NCBI GenBank assembly: GCA_037074765.1
Contig: JBAMDO010000062.1
Coordinates: forward strand, 127,501-191,500
Direction of reading: 5' to 3'
DNA length: 64,000 nucleotides
DNA from: Mansonella perstans
Lineage: Eukaryota > Nematoda > Chromadorea > Rhabditida > Onchocercidae
How positions within the stretch are numbered: the stretch's first letter is position 1; each line of letters opens with the position of its first letter. The translations under genes and the position numbers were made by a program. The notes under the pieces are model-generated. The model searched no databases. It had not been told where the DNA came from and saw only the letters and a list, made by a program, of their open reading frames with translations. Shown one piece after another: positions 37,001 to 49,853 of the stretch.

Positions 37001-38092
37001 AAAAAATGTATTCTTGAGGAATCAGCCTTCGGTTTTTTTCCTTTATATTAAAGTCAAAGGACCTCATTTGATCACATATAATCTTTTCTTTTGAGAATAT
37101 TTAATAAAAAATCTATTCTGATGAGCTCGCCATAATTCCATAGCTTAAGCGAAATATTCATGCAAGAAAATAATCAAATCATTTTGAAAAAATCAAGTTA
37201 CAATTTGTATAAGCTTAGATATAGAAAAATGCATTCAAACTAGACCACATTATCAGTGTATCCGGAATTGCCATTCAGCTATTAAAATGGATAAATGATA
37301 TTTTATTCGAATGCTCACAGTCATTATAACTTTATATTTTAAAGGAAACTAAACAAAACTATATACCAAAAATTTAATGAAGAAGAGTAGAGACAAAAAA
37401 TTCAAGATTCTTACATTAAAATTTATTTTAATTATTTCAACACTGATTTTTCTTGCTTTAAAGAATTTATTGTTTTTGTTAAATATTGAAAGTGTTGAAT
37501 ATTTGTGTTTCCAACTTACTGGAAACAGTAGCACTCACTTGTTTATACCGGTCCCCAAGATAAATTTTCCAGATTCCACCAGAATATACACATGCAGTTG
37601 TTTGGATGTATTCACATAACGATATTGAAATTCCGACTCTTCCTTTTTATCCGTGAAATTTTCAGTGAAATTAACAACTGCTTCCGCAAAACCTGTTATT
37701 TGTGTCTGAAAAAATTTACATGTCATCATTGCTACATTGCTATTTGAATCAATGTTGGAATGTCGAAAATGAGAAATTTTCAAGTAAAGGAATACCAGCA
37801 AACAATTAAATGAAAAAAAAAAATTTCGAAAATTTCTCAAAAAAAATTCTTAAACAGTGACAATAACGATAACTAATAACAATGAATAGTATACCTGTTT
37901 TTCCACTGATTCATTTTGAGGACTACTGAAATAAAAAACTCGTTCACTTTCTTTGCCTTCGACACGTCCGGAATCCGGATGTGCAACAAAAATAAAATCG
38001 AATATATCAGTAAAATGACACGTAGTACTCTTGTTTCTAATATTTGTCGGACTACTGAATTGAAAATTTCCGAAATATGTTGATGGATTCAT
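34090..38092 (-). CDS. ccz-1: CCZ1, subunit of the MON1-CCZ1 Rab7 GEF
   Basis: Seven phase-consistent exons give 481 residues, essentially the length of human CCZ1: 37895-38092, 37549-37705, 36498-36685, 35820-36073, 35236-35383, 34527-34810, 34090-34306 (TAA). The first longin domain (about 30-180) has FDFIFVAHPDSGRVEGKE and GFAEAVVNFTENF. The middle exons show KDRLEYFFSRYLPQL, LLDVFSGVDYLPLD and RYLTQHLL. RGKFLTGLVTP, the exon with CMFIQKSIDAQFLQRLDDYL (second longin region) and FHFVYFN follow, and the C-terminal exon has DWWIIIKKVNKRL and ends FDTVFLF, all in family order. CCZ1 with MON1 (SAND-1 in worms) activates Rab7 during early-to-late endosome and phagosome maturation. The acceptor of exon 3 (one of three overlapping AGs near 36684-36689) was chosen by phase. 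A 30-bp minisatellite lies about 70 bp upstream of the ATG. Confidence 0.92.
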
Positions 38093-38159
38093 CCACACTA
38101 GCTTTTAGTGCATGATTAACTAAAACACACGAAGACATCGATACAGAAACTTACGACAT

Positions 38160-38450
38160 AAAAAGTAGGGATTTGCTAAATTAAAATTAAAAAAATAGAG
38201 ATTTGCTAAATTAAAATTAAAAAAGTAAGATTTGCTAAATTAAAATTAAAAAAGTAGGGATTTGCCAAATTAAAATTAAAAAAGTAGACATTTGCTAAAT
38301 TAAAATTAAAAAAGTAGGGATTTGCTAAATTAAAATTAAAAAAGTAGGGATTTGCCAAATTAAAATTAAAAAAGTAGACATTTGCTAAATTAAAATTAAA
38401 AAAGTAGGAATTTGCCAAATTAAAATTAAAATAGAGAACTGCTGAATTAA
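38160..38450. repeat. 30-bp minisatellite, about 10 copies, 5' of CCZ1
   Basis: The unit is AAAAAAGTAGGGATTTGCTA plus AATTAAAATT. The variable positions (GGG or GAC; GCT or GCC) cycle so that three units form a 90-bp higher-order unit seen at least twice. Because 30 is a multiple of three, the minus strand stays open and gives a spurious decapeptide-repeat frame (38206-38580). Confidence 0.95.
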
Positions 38451-40807
38451 ACTTAACGATAAAACGATAAATTATATTATAATACCAACAATGTAAGAGA
38501 ATCAGGAAAAAAGAACAATAAAACCAGAACCTTCTTTCCGGATCCCTTCTTACCGATTTGCCATTCCGCATTCCGGTCACAATGTCCGTTCATTAGATCG
38601 GATGCGGTTCGATGTCACGTTGCGACTTGTGTTTTTCGAGATAGATAACAGTGTGGTGATGTTGCTTATGTTTTAGAAGTATAAAACTTATGTGTGAAAA
38701 GTTCGGGCACATCCTTTCCGTTTGTTGGCTTTCCGGAAACGGAAGAGAATGCAAACAGGAAATCGGAATATTTTTTAATCAGAAGAATTATTCGGATGAT
38801 AATGAATTTAGCTAAGTTATTGAAATAAATAGCGATGTTTCATTAATCACTTTTCAGCGCAACTAGTGATACAAGTATCGGTACAAATTTCAGGAATGAA
38901 TTTAAAATAGTAAATTTTTCGAAATAATACTGCGTAAACTTTGATCACGTCACATCACATCACGTCGTATTGTCTATTGAATTTCGTGAATTTGCTACAT
39001 TTTTTGACGTGATAGATAAATTCATCTCCTACGTCTCTACCATATACTCATTTTTATTTAAATTAAATTTATATTCAAAGAGAAATGATAATCGAATGAT
39101 AATTAACACCGATGTAATTAATGCTATAATTAATATACATAAGGACCAAAATTTGATAAATTTAAAGAAGGACATGAAAACTTGACCTTAGGACATGAAA
39201 TTGATTTTTTCTGGATTTCCAATTCAATACGCTACAAGAAAAGTTTTCAACATTCAGAAAACACTTCATTATAACATTTAATATTATGGGAGAAGTTATT
39301 TTTAGATAATTAAATTAAATGTAAATTTTTAATAACAAGTAGTTGTTACATAGCAACCGTTTCCACCTGTCACTGTATCCATTGCATTGAAAAAAAATTT
39401 CAATGCTTGAAATATCGGCGATAATGTTATTCGGTGAGTGGAAAAGAATAGCTATTGCTCAAACTTGACCAAATATAACTTTACTTTTCATCATTTGAAT
39501 GGAATAAAAGATAATGTTGAAAGACTCATTACTTAGTCATATATGTTTGCTGTGTATTTTATGTGAATTTTAGATGAATTCTAGAATAAATTCGAGTAAT
39601 CCTTTTTTTTTTCAATTCAGAATTGATTACTGAAAATGTTAATTTTGAATTGCTGATGAACAATGGATAAAGAAATGATCTAAGAAATTTTGTGAACAAG
39701 ATAAAAGAAGCATCAGGATTGAGAAATGTAATGATCATTACATTGATCAATTGATAGTTATGCTGTAAAAGTGATTGATGTTCCTAATGCAAATTAATGA
39801 TCAGCTAGAAAGATTTGAAAAGATTTTAATTAATAGAAGAGCATTTAATTTTAGATCTAATTTCCACTAATTTTATTGTTTCGGTCGAAATAATTTAATT
39901 TACAAGGAATTTATTTTGTGGCATACTAAACTAATTCCTGAAAATGCTTGAAAATGTTATTTCACAAGCAAAATGATGCGGTATAAATCAAAAAGTATCG
40001 TATCTCATTAAATCATGTTTTTTCCCGGTTTCTTGTCTAATTCCCTTGTGTTCTTGCCTATTTGCTTACTTCGTATAAATATGGTTTTAAAAAATTTCGT
40101 CGTAGATAATAATCTAACGGGTAAGTTTCTTGTGTCGTCAAAAATATGGATAAATGATATTTCTATGTCTAATTTATTTGTCCTATTTGTTTTAAAGTTA
40201 AATTAAGTAAGTTCTAATCATTTAAGTCAAGTGAAAACTATCAATTCTTTTAACAGTAACGAATGATCGATACGAAAGAGATGGAATTTCCCGACACATC
40301 TGATTTATGTTTGTAAGTAACAAATAAAGTAACATCGTGCATAACAAACATATGAAAGTTTGTGAATGAAAAAATAAAAATGTACAATTTAAATGTAATT
40401 GATTGAAATCGAAATTTCCCTCTTTGCTTTTATGGACATTAGTTAAGTTGCGAAAGTATTGGTACATTGTTTTGCTATTAGCTTTCATCCAATTCCATCA
40501 ATAGATTCCAAAATTTTTACAACTAAAATTGCATAATATGAAAATATTAAATTAAAAGAGTGTGGGATTCCTAACAGTTCCTCGGTATTACATTTCAATT
40601 ACATTTCAACTTTCAATTAGTCACAAATTTTTTCATCTAAACGATAATTTTGAATTTTTGCAACGGCAAGGACAGCAAAGCTCAAGGAGTCTTTTTAATT
40701 ACACCAGTAATTGCTGACATTTCAACAATTTCACAAATTAAAGCAAAAAAATTGCGAAATGGTTTGAAGAAGAAAATTGGCAAAAAATAAAACTGCAAAT
40801 GTAATTT
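38451..40807. other. Intergenic between CCZ1 and the ADA-like gene
   Basis: The first 300 bp are the least AT-rich DNA of the area, with several CCGG/CCGGA and CGATG-type sites and a CACGTCACATCACATCACGTCG stretch near 38945, so a promoter role for CCZ1 is possible. The remainder is AT-rich. The frames at 38970-39185, 39559-39750, 40015-40206 and 40222-40488 have no recognisable motif. Confidence 0.4.
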
Positions 40808-43800
40808 TCAAATATACGCAAAATCAATGATATGACGTCGAAAACGTCGCTCACGTTCTTCCGAACGCAAAGGTCGACTGAGAAAAAATTGGTAATTATG
40901 AAGAATTTGTAGTTTCCAGTCAATAGAATTGTCCAAACCGAATTCTTTTGCGAATGCAGCAAATTGTTCCGTAAATGGGAACAATCTACGCGCATTATTA
41001 AGTGGCGTCTTTTTCGAGTAAAACGATGCGGTCAGTGATAACTTGAAGAGATCTGTTGCCTTCAAATTCATCCTTGATGCTAATTGATAATATTCATCCG
41101 ATAAATTATGACCCAATAGGAAGCCATATCGTGTCTGTAAAATTTGAGCTTAATGTTGCTTCATATCTGGGATACAATGGGCCATTTATAAGCAAACTGT
41201 TCATTAAACTTGGCTTTTTCTTTATTTTGGCTTATATTAGTCTGCTCCGATATCATTTAATTGTAAATAAATAACAACTTACAATAGGAATTATGGGATA
41301 TTCCATTGAGAGCAAATGCTGAATATAATTGCACCAAGCGGATCCCTGACCTTCCTGATCTTCCTGACCTCTCGGATAGGTGAGTCGATTAGCAGTGTAA
41401 GAAAATTCTTTAGCAAATAATTAACAGTAGATCATGATACTTTGAAACTTCAAAATTTATCAAGTTGTTTTTCCAGTCATTTTCCTTATAAGCATTTTAA
41501 AAAGAAAACGTAAAAGTATCAGTTAATTATCAAATCTATTGAGATTAATTTTCCCAAATAACATACCTATAGGTATTTTTGTTGACAATAAACGATCGGT
41601 TAATATATGTGAATATATTTGGTAGTTATTTTGATTCAGTGTACTTAAAATTTCTACATTGGTTAATCGATCGGGACGTAGCAACAAAATGTCATACAAT
41701 TGATCGATATTATATTTAATCTAAAGTATTTCGTATTTGTAGGGACAAATTTATTTTACACACGTTTAGATTAAAATTACGTCAAAATAATAAGTGATCT
41801 TTCCGAATTCTTCGATGCACAGAAATACCTACAACATGTTTTCTGGAAAAATTTTTTCCATTCGATTTTCATTTACAATGAATGAGTAATTTTTTAATTA
41901 ACTTTGAGAATTTAAAAAATTCATTTCAAAAATTTTATTCAATTATTGCCAGCTACTTTTTAATGTCGCAAACACTGTATCGAAAAACAGTGACGCTGAT
42001 GTATTTCATTTTTGAAATTTAAATCTATGAGATTAATAAGATTGTCCTTATTAGAAACGCCCACTCTGATCCTCTTTCACTTTTTTTCATCGAATGATTA
42101 AGGTCAACTTTTTACAATCAATTTATTGCTTTAAAAAAACCTTTAAATGGTAATAATAACCTTAGCTAGATTAAAAACTATCTTTAATGAAGACTTTCGT
42201 CGAATACGCTGAATGATTCTTTGCAGCTGTCGTATGGTAACTTGATTTCTGTCATTAAAAACTACCTCCACAGCATGTACTATACTGTCTTTTCTAATTT
42301 TATATGCCTTCGCTGCAATATGATAATTCTTTAGGAGAAACTGGTAAAAATAATTAAGGAAGGAAAGCTGGATTTATCGATCCTTAGCCATCAAACCAAT
42401 AACGATAAACCAATTTAATTAGTTCTAACCGATCATTCATTAAAATATTTTTTATTTGGCTGCAAAAAACTCTAAACTATTCGGAGCTTCTTAGAAGAAA
42501 CCATTGTCAAAATAATTTATTTAGTTCATTTAGAAAGGTTGATGAATCAACTTCATGTAAGCAATATGCAATGTGTAAGCACATTGGCATTAAACAATAC
42601 TGAAAAAATTATTTCAGGAAAAAAGCATGGCTTTTTTTGTTCTTAAAGAGGGAAATTTACGATGCTGAAAATGCATAATTATAAACTTCAAAAATTAGCA
42701 AATGATCAATTAAAACAGTTTTATTAAGTGTAAAAGATTTTAGAAACCGAAAATTAGTGATAATAAAATGAAATTGAAACAGATTTGATGGATTTCTTAC
42801 CAAATCTTCTGGCCATACCAAAACACCGCCTTATATATTCAATGGAATTTTCCAGATCGATAATTACTAATATTTGAATGGTCATTTCATATTTCTTTGT
42901 TATATATATATATACGATAGATTGGACTATACATTTCAAAAATGTTTTTGGTGTCAAAAATCTCTTCATACGTGGCTTCACACTAAGTTCCAAATAAACG
43001 ACATTATCCTTGTGATACTCATCGATAATATCTAACGTTATCTGAATTATATCATTTTTTTTTTTTTTTAATTGAAACTTGTAAAAATTTTGATTCAATA
43101 GTCCTTTTTGAGATGCACTCTATTTAATTTGCTGTATTTCTGGATCCTTTCCTTTAATAAATCCTTAATTAATAATAACCCGATAACAACCTGTAATAGT
43201 GAAGGAAAATTGATGCGAATAAAATAACCTACTTACCGGAATTATATCGGCTTTCAACAAAATCATATCGTACACCAACGACATTGATTGTAATGCCCTG
43301 TTGAAAGGAATAATTTTGCAAATGAATTTTATGAAAATGGTTTGTTTAACCAAGCAATTAATTTTTAAAATCCTGCCAAGTAAGGATGACAGGTAAGTGT
43401 AATTGAATTGCTTTAATGCAAAAAATACTTTTAAACTTTCTCTTTAAAAAAAAAAATTTTTTTCGAGCCTTTGAACTTTTGAGCCAAATCGATAAACTTT
43501 TTCTTACTTCAATGTTTACTTCTGAATTCATCGATCAGAAGTTTAGCTCTGGCTCTTCTACGCTCCCTACATAAATTTCTACTTGACATTATCCTTCATT
43601 TCCTTTCTTTCAAAATATAAATTGTCAATTTTGGTCACATTAAATTTATGGCTAAGATATTCATGACTTACTTAAAGTTTTTGTCAGTTTATGCTTTGCA
43701 TAATAACATATTTACATGCTCTAATCAAATGTTTAAATGTGATTTTATTAAATGAGTCGAAAAAACACTCACTCCTTCATATCTCTTGGCTCTCCATATG

Positions 43801-44791
43801 CCCAAAGTAATTTTCGTTGCTCAGCTGTTAGTTCGGGTTCACCTAAAACTTGCCGATGTTCTTCCAGCACCCGTATCCTTGATTTTGTTAAGCATGCTTC
43901 CCAACGTACATTAAACTCCTAGAATTTGGTTCAAATGAACGTACAGTTAAATTAAGATCTTAGCTAAAATTACCTAATAAAATTAATAATTTGTTGTTGT
44001 AGTTTAGTTGATATGTTCGTTATCTAAAAATAGATGCACATTTGCATTTTCATTTTTGAAAAAATGATGCGAAAAAAATATTTTCTATTTGTCATTTTTG
44101 AAATTTGACGTTTATTCAGATTTGAATGAATTGAAGAAACGAAACATCAATTATCATTCCTTTGCAAATTTCGAGGACATTTGTCATTCAAAAATTTTTT
44201 TTCTTTTTCAAATTTTTCAATCAATTTTTTCAAATGAAATCAATTTCTGCAATGGAAAATTTTGCAAATTGAACTTCGACATTTTTTTTTGATGAAAATC
44301 AACCAAGAAACACTTACACATTTAGGCATACTTTTGCACATTACTTTCAAATCTAACATTTCTATTCTCTTCCAGTTCTAAAATAGCCATGCAAAACATT
44401 GCCTTAATTTCATTCTACTAGTAATTAATAAAAGAAAAAGAAAATTTTAAAATTACTTCAAATAGAGAGAATAGAAATCTACGATACTACACTTACTAAC
44501 TTGATTTAACAAAAAGAGGAAGGGAAAAGGAAGAAACTGAACCATGTTGATGTTATGAAGAGGATTTAAGAAATTTATTTAAATCTGTTTAAATTTGAAA
44601 ATGTTATGACCATCCCTGAAATGCTTTGTAAGCTCTGAGCTCTAACTTACTGAAATAATAATTTTCCAAGCAAAATTCCTCATTCCCAACTAATATCCAT
44701 TATGGCAGAATAATGAATGGTACATTTGTAAAACACTCATCCGAAGGACCGCCAAAGAATCCCCGCACAATCGATCTACTAGTCGTATCAT
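40808..44791 (-). CDS. Adenosine-deaminase-fold protein with no recognisable catalytic site (pseudoenzyme candidate)
   Basis: Nine phase-consistent exons give about 413 residues: 44737-44791, 44340-44377, 43773-43918, 43237-43297, 42801-43041, 42179-42312, 41567-41720, 41283-41368, 40808-41134. The fold is assigned by aligned order with ADAL/ADA proteins. EALQSMSLVYDMIL matches the helix before YLELR; VVYLELSVKPR matches KYLELRSTPR; LTPKTFLKCIVQSI and IQILVIID match the next helix and strand; LLLRPDRLTNV aligns with LLPDRIGHG; LLGHNLSDEYYQLA aligns with FATHLSQEYQLA. No His-x-His pair was found at the N-terminus. The HxxE segment is replaced by a short LKI link, GHG by TNV, and the (S/T)DD position by PITRYG, so zinc binding and deamination are unlikely if the model is complete. 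The first two exons are least certain; translation could start instead at ATG 44390 or 44399. Confidence 0.65.
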
Positions 44792-44795
44792 TCAC

Positions 44796-44805
44796 CTTGA
44801 AAAAA
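44796..44805 (-). promoter_or_regulatory. Probable SL trans-splice acceptor of the ADA-like gene
   Basis: On the minus strand TTTTTTCAAG lies four bases before the ATG at 44791. This is a weak-consensus acceptor with a T tract, consistent with spliced-leader addition. Confidence 0.35.
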
Positions 44806-47660
44806 TTATCAGCAATAGCATTTCTTAAATACTGAATAGCTCTTATCCGTTATCAATGTTTAAAAATGATATGAGTCGTTATCAATAGTTGAAAAACCCT
44901 AAGAATGATAACTATAATCTAACAATGATAATTGTAAAATCTTGATGTTTATTTACGCAAATGATTGATTTTTGCTTTGATAGACAATATAAATGTGAAG
45001 TAGATTTTATAGAGTTAGATGAAATTAATGAAAATAATGAAACATTGCAATTTATCATACTTTGATAAAAAATGCACAATTAATAAATAATGAATAAACG
45101 AATTGTTAATAAATTATTTGCGTGAAATTTCAAAAATTTCAATTCATTAACAAAATTAGTGACAAATTATTTAATGCTTAAGACTATAACAACTACTGAT
45201 AGAACTTTGGTAGAACCCGGGAATAATTTAAAATGTTAAACCAGCTGTATATTTCTATCAGTATTCGTGATAGTGCTTAAATGGTATTTATGTAATGTGT
45301 TGCATGCTTTGTACATTTGTAATTTAATTGTTCTCTTTCTTAATATAAAGTTAATAATTTTGTCCTATTCTTAATATTAACTTAATTATAAGGTTAAGGT
45401 TAATTTCTCTATTCGTAATATAAGATCTGCATCTTTAAGTCTGCATCTTTCCTTCTTTTAACTTCAAGAATTTTCTACTATTAATTCGTTCCATTAGCAG
45501 TTATGCTATCAAAATTTGTCACCTTATAAATTATTATAAAACATTTATTATTTCTGAATTATTACAAACCTTTTATTACTTCTGTTATAAATTGAGATCA
45601 AATAAATTCATATTTCAATAGTGATATTTGAAATAACTCGTGGTGACAAAAACATTTCAGTATAAATGTCAGATAGTAGGGAAGCAAAATGAAAAATAAT
45701 TTGACTTGTATGGTTTACTCATTTTAATGATTTAATTAATAACTATTGTTAATCACTGATAACTGATGGCTTGATATGATGAGGTTGAGAAAGCAAAATA
45801 GTCATTAACAATTATTTCCGAGCAATCTTCTAAATGAATAATAGAAGAAGAACTGAGAACTGATAGCATATCATGCTTATCAAATGCATAAGTAGTAATT
45901 TTTTTTCCCGAGATTTTTGTTCAGGAATATTAAGATGAAAAATGTCTGAAGTATTATTGAGTGTGACGAAGTCACTCTTTAAAATCATTTGAAATCATTT
46001 TCAACAATTATCTAAAAGAAAAGTAAAAGATCAAATTTATTCTATTTACTTAAGAATTATTCTTCCTCTTTCTCTCTCCCTTCCTCCAAGAATTATCACA
46101 TTACACTTCTCATTCATACTACAATTTGGCTAATTTTTATTTTTTAATTCTAATTTTATGTAAATTTGCTTACAAATATTTTTTTAGTAAAAATTATTTA
46201 TTCAATTAGCAATGAAACATTTCTTATTTAACCATTTCCAATAAAATTGAGCAATTTAAGTAAATCGCAGAGTAAAAAAAAAAAACAAAAAACAAAATAT
46301 CATATGGCAGAAAAAAAGAATTCAACTTCATTTTATATTATTTCATTCCTTGAAATAATTATTTCTAAGTAATGCTTTTGTTATCGCTGCTTATCATTGG
46401 TTTTTTTTTTTATTTTAAATGAACAGCAATAACAGTGATAAGAATTAGTCAGTGATTAAATTGTTATATGCTTATCATAACGAGAACTGTGATAAGAGAG
46501 CTCCAAAAGTTGAATTCGTTTTTTCGTAATCATTTGAGTAATTGAAATTGTTAAGTATTTTTCTTTCAAATTTTTCATTTTTTCATTAAATTCAATTTTA
46601 CAAGGCAAAATTTAAAGAGAAAAGAAACGTATCATTGAGTACATTTATCTCTTTTTCAATTCAATAAGACATTCCGATAGAAATAAATGAAATAATAATT
46701 GCTTTTGTGTTAATAGTTGAAAAAATTAACTATCGAAAATAGAATATTAAATTAACGAATTGAAAATCACATTTCATATTTTAACAATAATATTGAAATA
46801 TGAAAGGGAATTAAAATTTATAAATGTATCTAAAATGAAATTTTTATGCATTTTTTCTTAACAAATCATTTCATTTGCACCAATAATTATATTACATTGA
46901 CAAAAATAAAAAAAAAAAAAATCTAACATTTATTTTTAACTTCTTTATGTTTAATCGATCACTTAAATTAATTGAATAAAATAATTGATTTATGAATAAT
47001 AAAATATTGACCTATTTAATTATTTAGATATAGTGGGTTAGTTGGTGCTGGTGGTGGTGGTAGTGGTAATTTGATGAATTTAAATGCATTGAAATTTTCA
47101 ATAATCAGCTTTACAACTTAATTAATCCCTACTTCTTCTTCCGCTTCTTCTTCTTCCAATCTTTTCATTCAGATTGAATGGATTTAGTTAACTTTAACAA
47201 CACTTATCTTGTCCATATAATCTTTCCCTCATTTATCATCGATGACCTCTGGTCACAACTAATTCACCCTTCATTCTCTCTTCTCTTTTCATCTCTTCTT
47301 TCTCTCCCCAATTCTTCTTCTCTTTCCTCATACACTACTCGTCTAGTTTCCATCTTATGTACTTTTTTTTTCCTTTTTTTTTGATACTTTCTTTATAGTT
47401 TCAACAATCTCTAGCATATTTCCATTGTTGAAAAATCATTCTTTAATTCTTTCACATTCTATTCGGCAATCTTTTGATCATTTCATTAAACAATTATTGT
47501 CTTTTTATCTCTATCTTTGTCTAATTTTACAAATGTATTCAATCTGTTTGTATCAATGTTTGCATGTATACCTCTCTTGTATGTATGTATTCTGTGCTTA
47601 TAAATATTTCAAACAAAAAAGGAGAAATTATTCTTGCAATAAAATTCCATCATTCCACAT
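44806..47660. other. Gene-poor AT-rich DNA
   Basis: No coding exon recognised. The frame at 47178-47384 is Ser/Leu/Phe low complexity from a pyrimidine-rich strand. A GGTGGTGGTGG run is at about 47045-47065 and CT-rich tracts lie at 47129-47160 and 47275-47320. A stretch near 46440-46520 shares GCTCCAA(A/C)AGT-GAATTC with the inverted repeat at 666-834 and may be a related degenerate element. Confidence 0.4.
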
Positions 47661-47661
47661 T

Positions 47662-48123
47662 CATACATATACGCACTCATACACACATGCACACACATAC
47701 ACACACATGCACACACACGCACACACACACGCAACACACACACACACATACACACACACACGCACAGCACACACACACAACACACATGCGCACACACACA
47801 CATACACACACACACACATACACACACACACGCACAGCACACATACACAACACACATGCGCACACATACACATACACACACACACGCACACACACATACG
47901 CACACACACACGCACACACACACGCAACACACACACACACATACACACACACACGCACAACACACACACACAACACACATGCGCACACACACACATACAC
48001 ACACACATACGCACACACACACACGCACAACACACACACACGCACACACACACACACGCACAACACACACACACGCACAGACATACACACACACACGCAC
48101 ATACACACGCACACATACACAGA
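47662..48123. repeat. Large (CA)n microsatellite with higher-order structure
   Basis: About 460 bp of CA repeats are interrupted by GCAC, ATAC and CAACAC variants. A module containing GCACA(G/A)CACACA and ACACACATGCGCAC recurs at about 47761, 47831 and 47954. The long His/Thr or Cys/Val open frames over it on both strands are translations of the repeat. Confidence 0.97.
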
Positions 48124-49346
48124 CAGTTCCCTTCCCTCCCATTTTTGCATATGAACGCACAGCAGCGTACTAATGTCGCCCCGCGTTACATTATGCATAG
48201 TTCAGTTGGCTTAAATTCTTTTAATTAATTTAATCATTGCAAATTTCATTCTTTCTTTAAATCAATGATTTAATAGAACTATTGTAAAACTATATTATTT
48301 TAAAAATATTAAAGATATCTTTAAAAGTTCAAAGGTTAAAGATAACAACAATATTTTTATTGCACTATAAAATTTCTTTTTATAATAATCTTATATTTAG
48401 AAATTTTAAAAATTTGATAAATTTTTAAAAATTAATTTAAAATAAAAAAAAAAAATTATATTGGCCCCTATAAAAGTTCTTGTAAGTTATTTTTCATATC
48501 ATTTCTTTCAACAACTTTTCCAACAAATCCTTTTTTTTTTTTTTTTTTCCACAATTAATCGATATTCTTGCTACTGTGACAAAATATTTGTTGATAATTT
48601 AGTGATATATAACATACCTTTCGTGTATTCTGTAAAATTGTTTTAGATGGATATCAGATAGATAGATTCTTATCAAATTCTTTTTAAAATTTTCATACAA
48701 ATAAAAATAGTATTGAAGTGGAAGAGAGAAAAATTTAAAAGAGAATTTCAATAATTTACTGTTTGTGCATTAATTAATTTTAATGAATTGTCAACGTAAA
48801 TTAACAATTTATCATTATAAAGTACTTAAATAGTTGAAGTATTTTTTTTTTCTCTTAAAAATTCTTTCTAATAATTTCCTTTTCTTTTTTTCAATCTTTT
48901 ACACTACAAAGATTAAATATAATTACATTATTACTTAGCCATAAATTAATTATCACAACTTATTGTTTCCTTTTAGAAATTTTCTTCAAATATCGCACAT
49001 TTATGATCGTTCTTTTTCTTTTTTTTTTTTTGAAATTTCACTCTCAAAAAGAAATGAAAAAAATTTTACTACTCGTAAAATAATGGAATAGCTGTTAAAA
49101 ATAATTGTGTAAATGTTTCAAATATAAAGTTAATTTATTAGCTGTATTAAATGATATATTATTGATTGTTACCGAAAATATAAAAGATTCTGAAATTTTT
49201 GCTTCAACTTTTTTCGAAATCCATAAACCTGATCGCTTCACTAAATTTCAAAGAACTATTTTCAAAACAAAACAAAACTGGTTTCAAAACTGAAATATCA
49301 AGATTCTTTTGTTTTAATGATAAATATTTTAAGAATGTATCCTAGG
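48124..49346. other. Gene-poor AT-rich DNA
   Basis: No gene seen. T runs occur near 48530-48548 and 49020-49032. The frames at 48461-48646 and 49105-49293 show no motif. Confidence 0.4.
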
Positions 49347-49505
49347 AAGGCTACAATCCGGTTAACCTTTTGTATCTAAAAGGTTACAATTAGGCTAATC
49401 TTTTGTATCTACAAGACTACAATCATGTTGACCTTTTGTATCCAGAAGGTTGCAGTTAGGCTGACCTTTTTGTATCTAGAAGGCTATAATCAAGTTAACC
49501 TTTTC
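49347..49505. repeat. 33-bp minisatellite, about 5 copies
   Basis: Unit AAGGCTACAATCNGGTTAAC plus CTTTTGTATCTAG. The copies are diverged, alternating GGTTAAC, AGGCTAAT/AGGCTGAC and TGTTGAC forms. Confidence 0.85.
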
Positions 49506-49755
49506 GTTTTTTATTTTCCACTCTTTTGCTCCTTTAATTTCTTGAGGAAATTGATATTTTTTAATTGGTCCTTACAAAATACATCGTTAAACTTTTGAAC
49601 ATTTAACGCATCACTAATCATATTCATTGAATCACTACAATAAATATTATTTTTTACAATATATGAAAATTGTTAACTTTAATGGAGTCTTTTTTTTCTT
49701 TTAAAAATCATTGATACTTCAATGTATGATATATCAATCATTGAAATATCAGGCA

Positions 49756-49853
49756 TATACGATGAGCCTATTTTTATACGATGAGCCTATTTTCTATACG
49801 ATGAGCCTATTTTTATACGATGAGCCTATTTTCTATACGATGAGCCTATTTTT
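49756..49853. repeat. 20-bp minisatellite, 5 copies
   Basis: ATACGATGAGCCTATTTT is repeated with alternating TA and CTA spacers, making a 39-40 bp higher-order unit. A short (AT)n run follows at about 49889-49911. Confidence 0.93.

Noticed and set aside
38206..38580. 124-codon minus-strand frame with a repeated decapeptide (NPYFFNFNLA)
   Set aside because: It is the translation of the 30-bp minisatellite, whose period is a multiple of three; no start context, splice signals or domain.
44340..44399. Starting the ADA-like gene at ATG 44399 or 44390 instead of 44791
   Set aside because: Possible, but the 44791 exon joins in phase and has an upstream acceptor; the choice remains open and is noted in the feature.
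47425..48228. Long His/Thr frames (+) and Cys/Val frames (-), up to 267 codons
   Set aside because: All are readings of the CA microsatellite; several frames on both strands are open at once.
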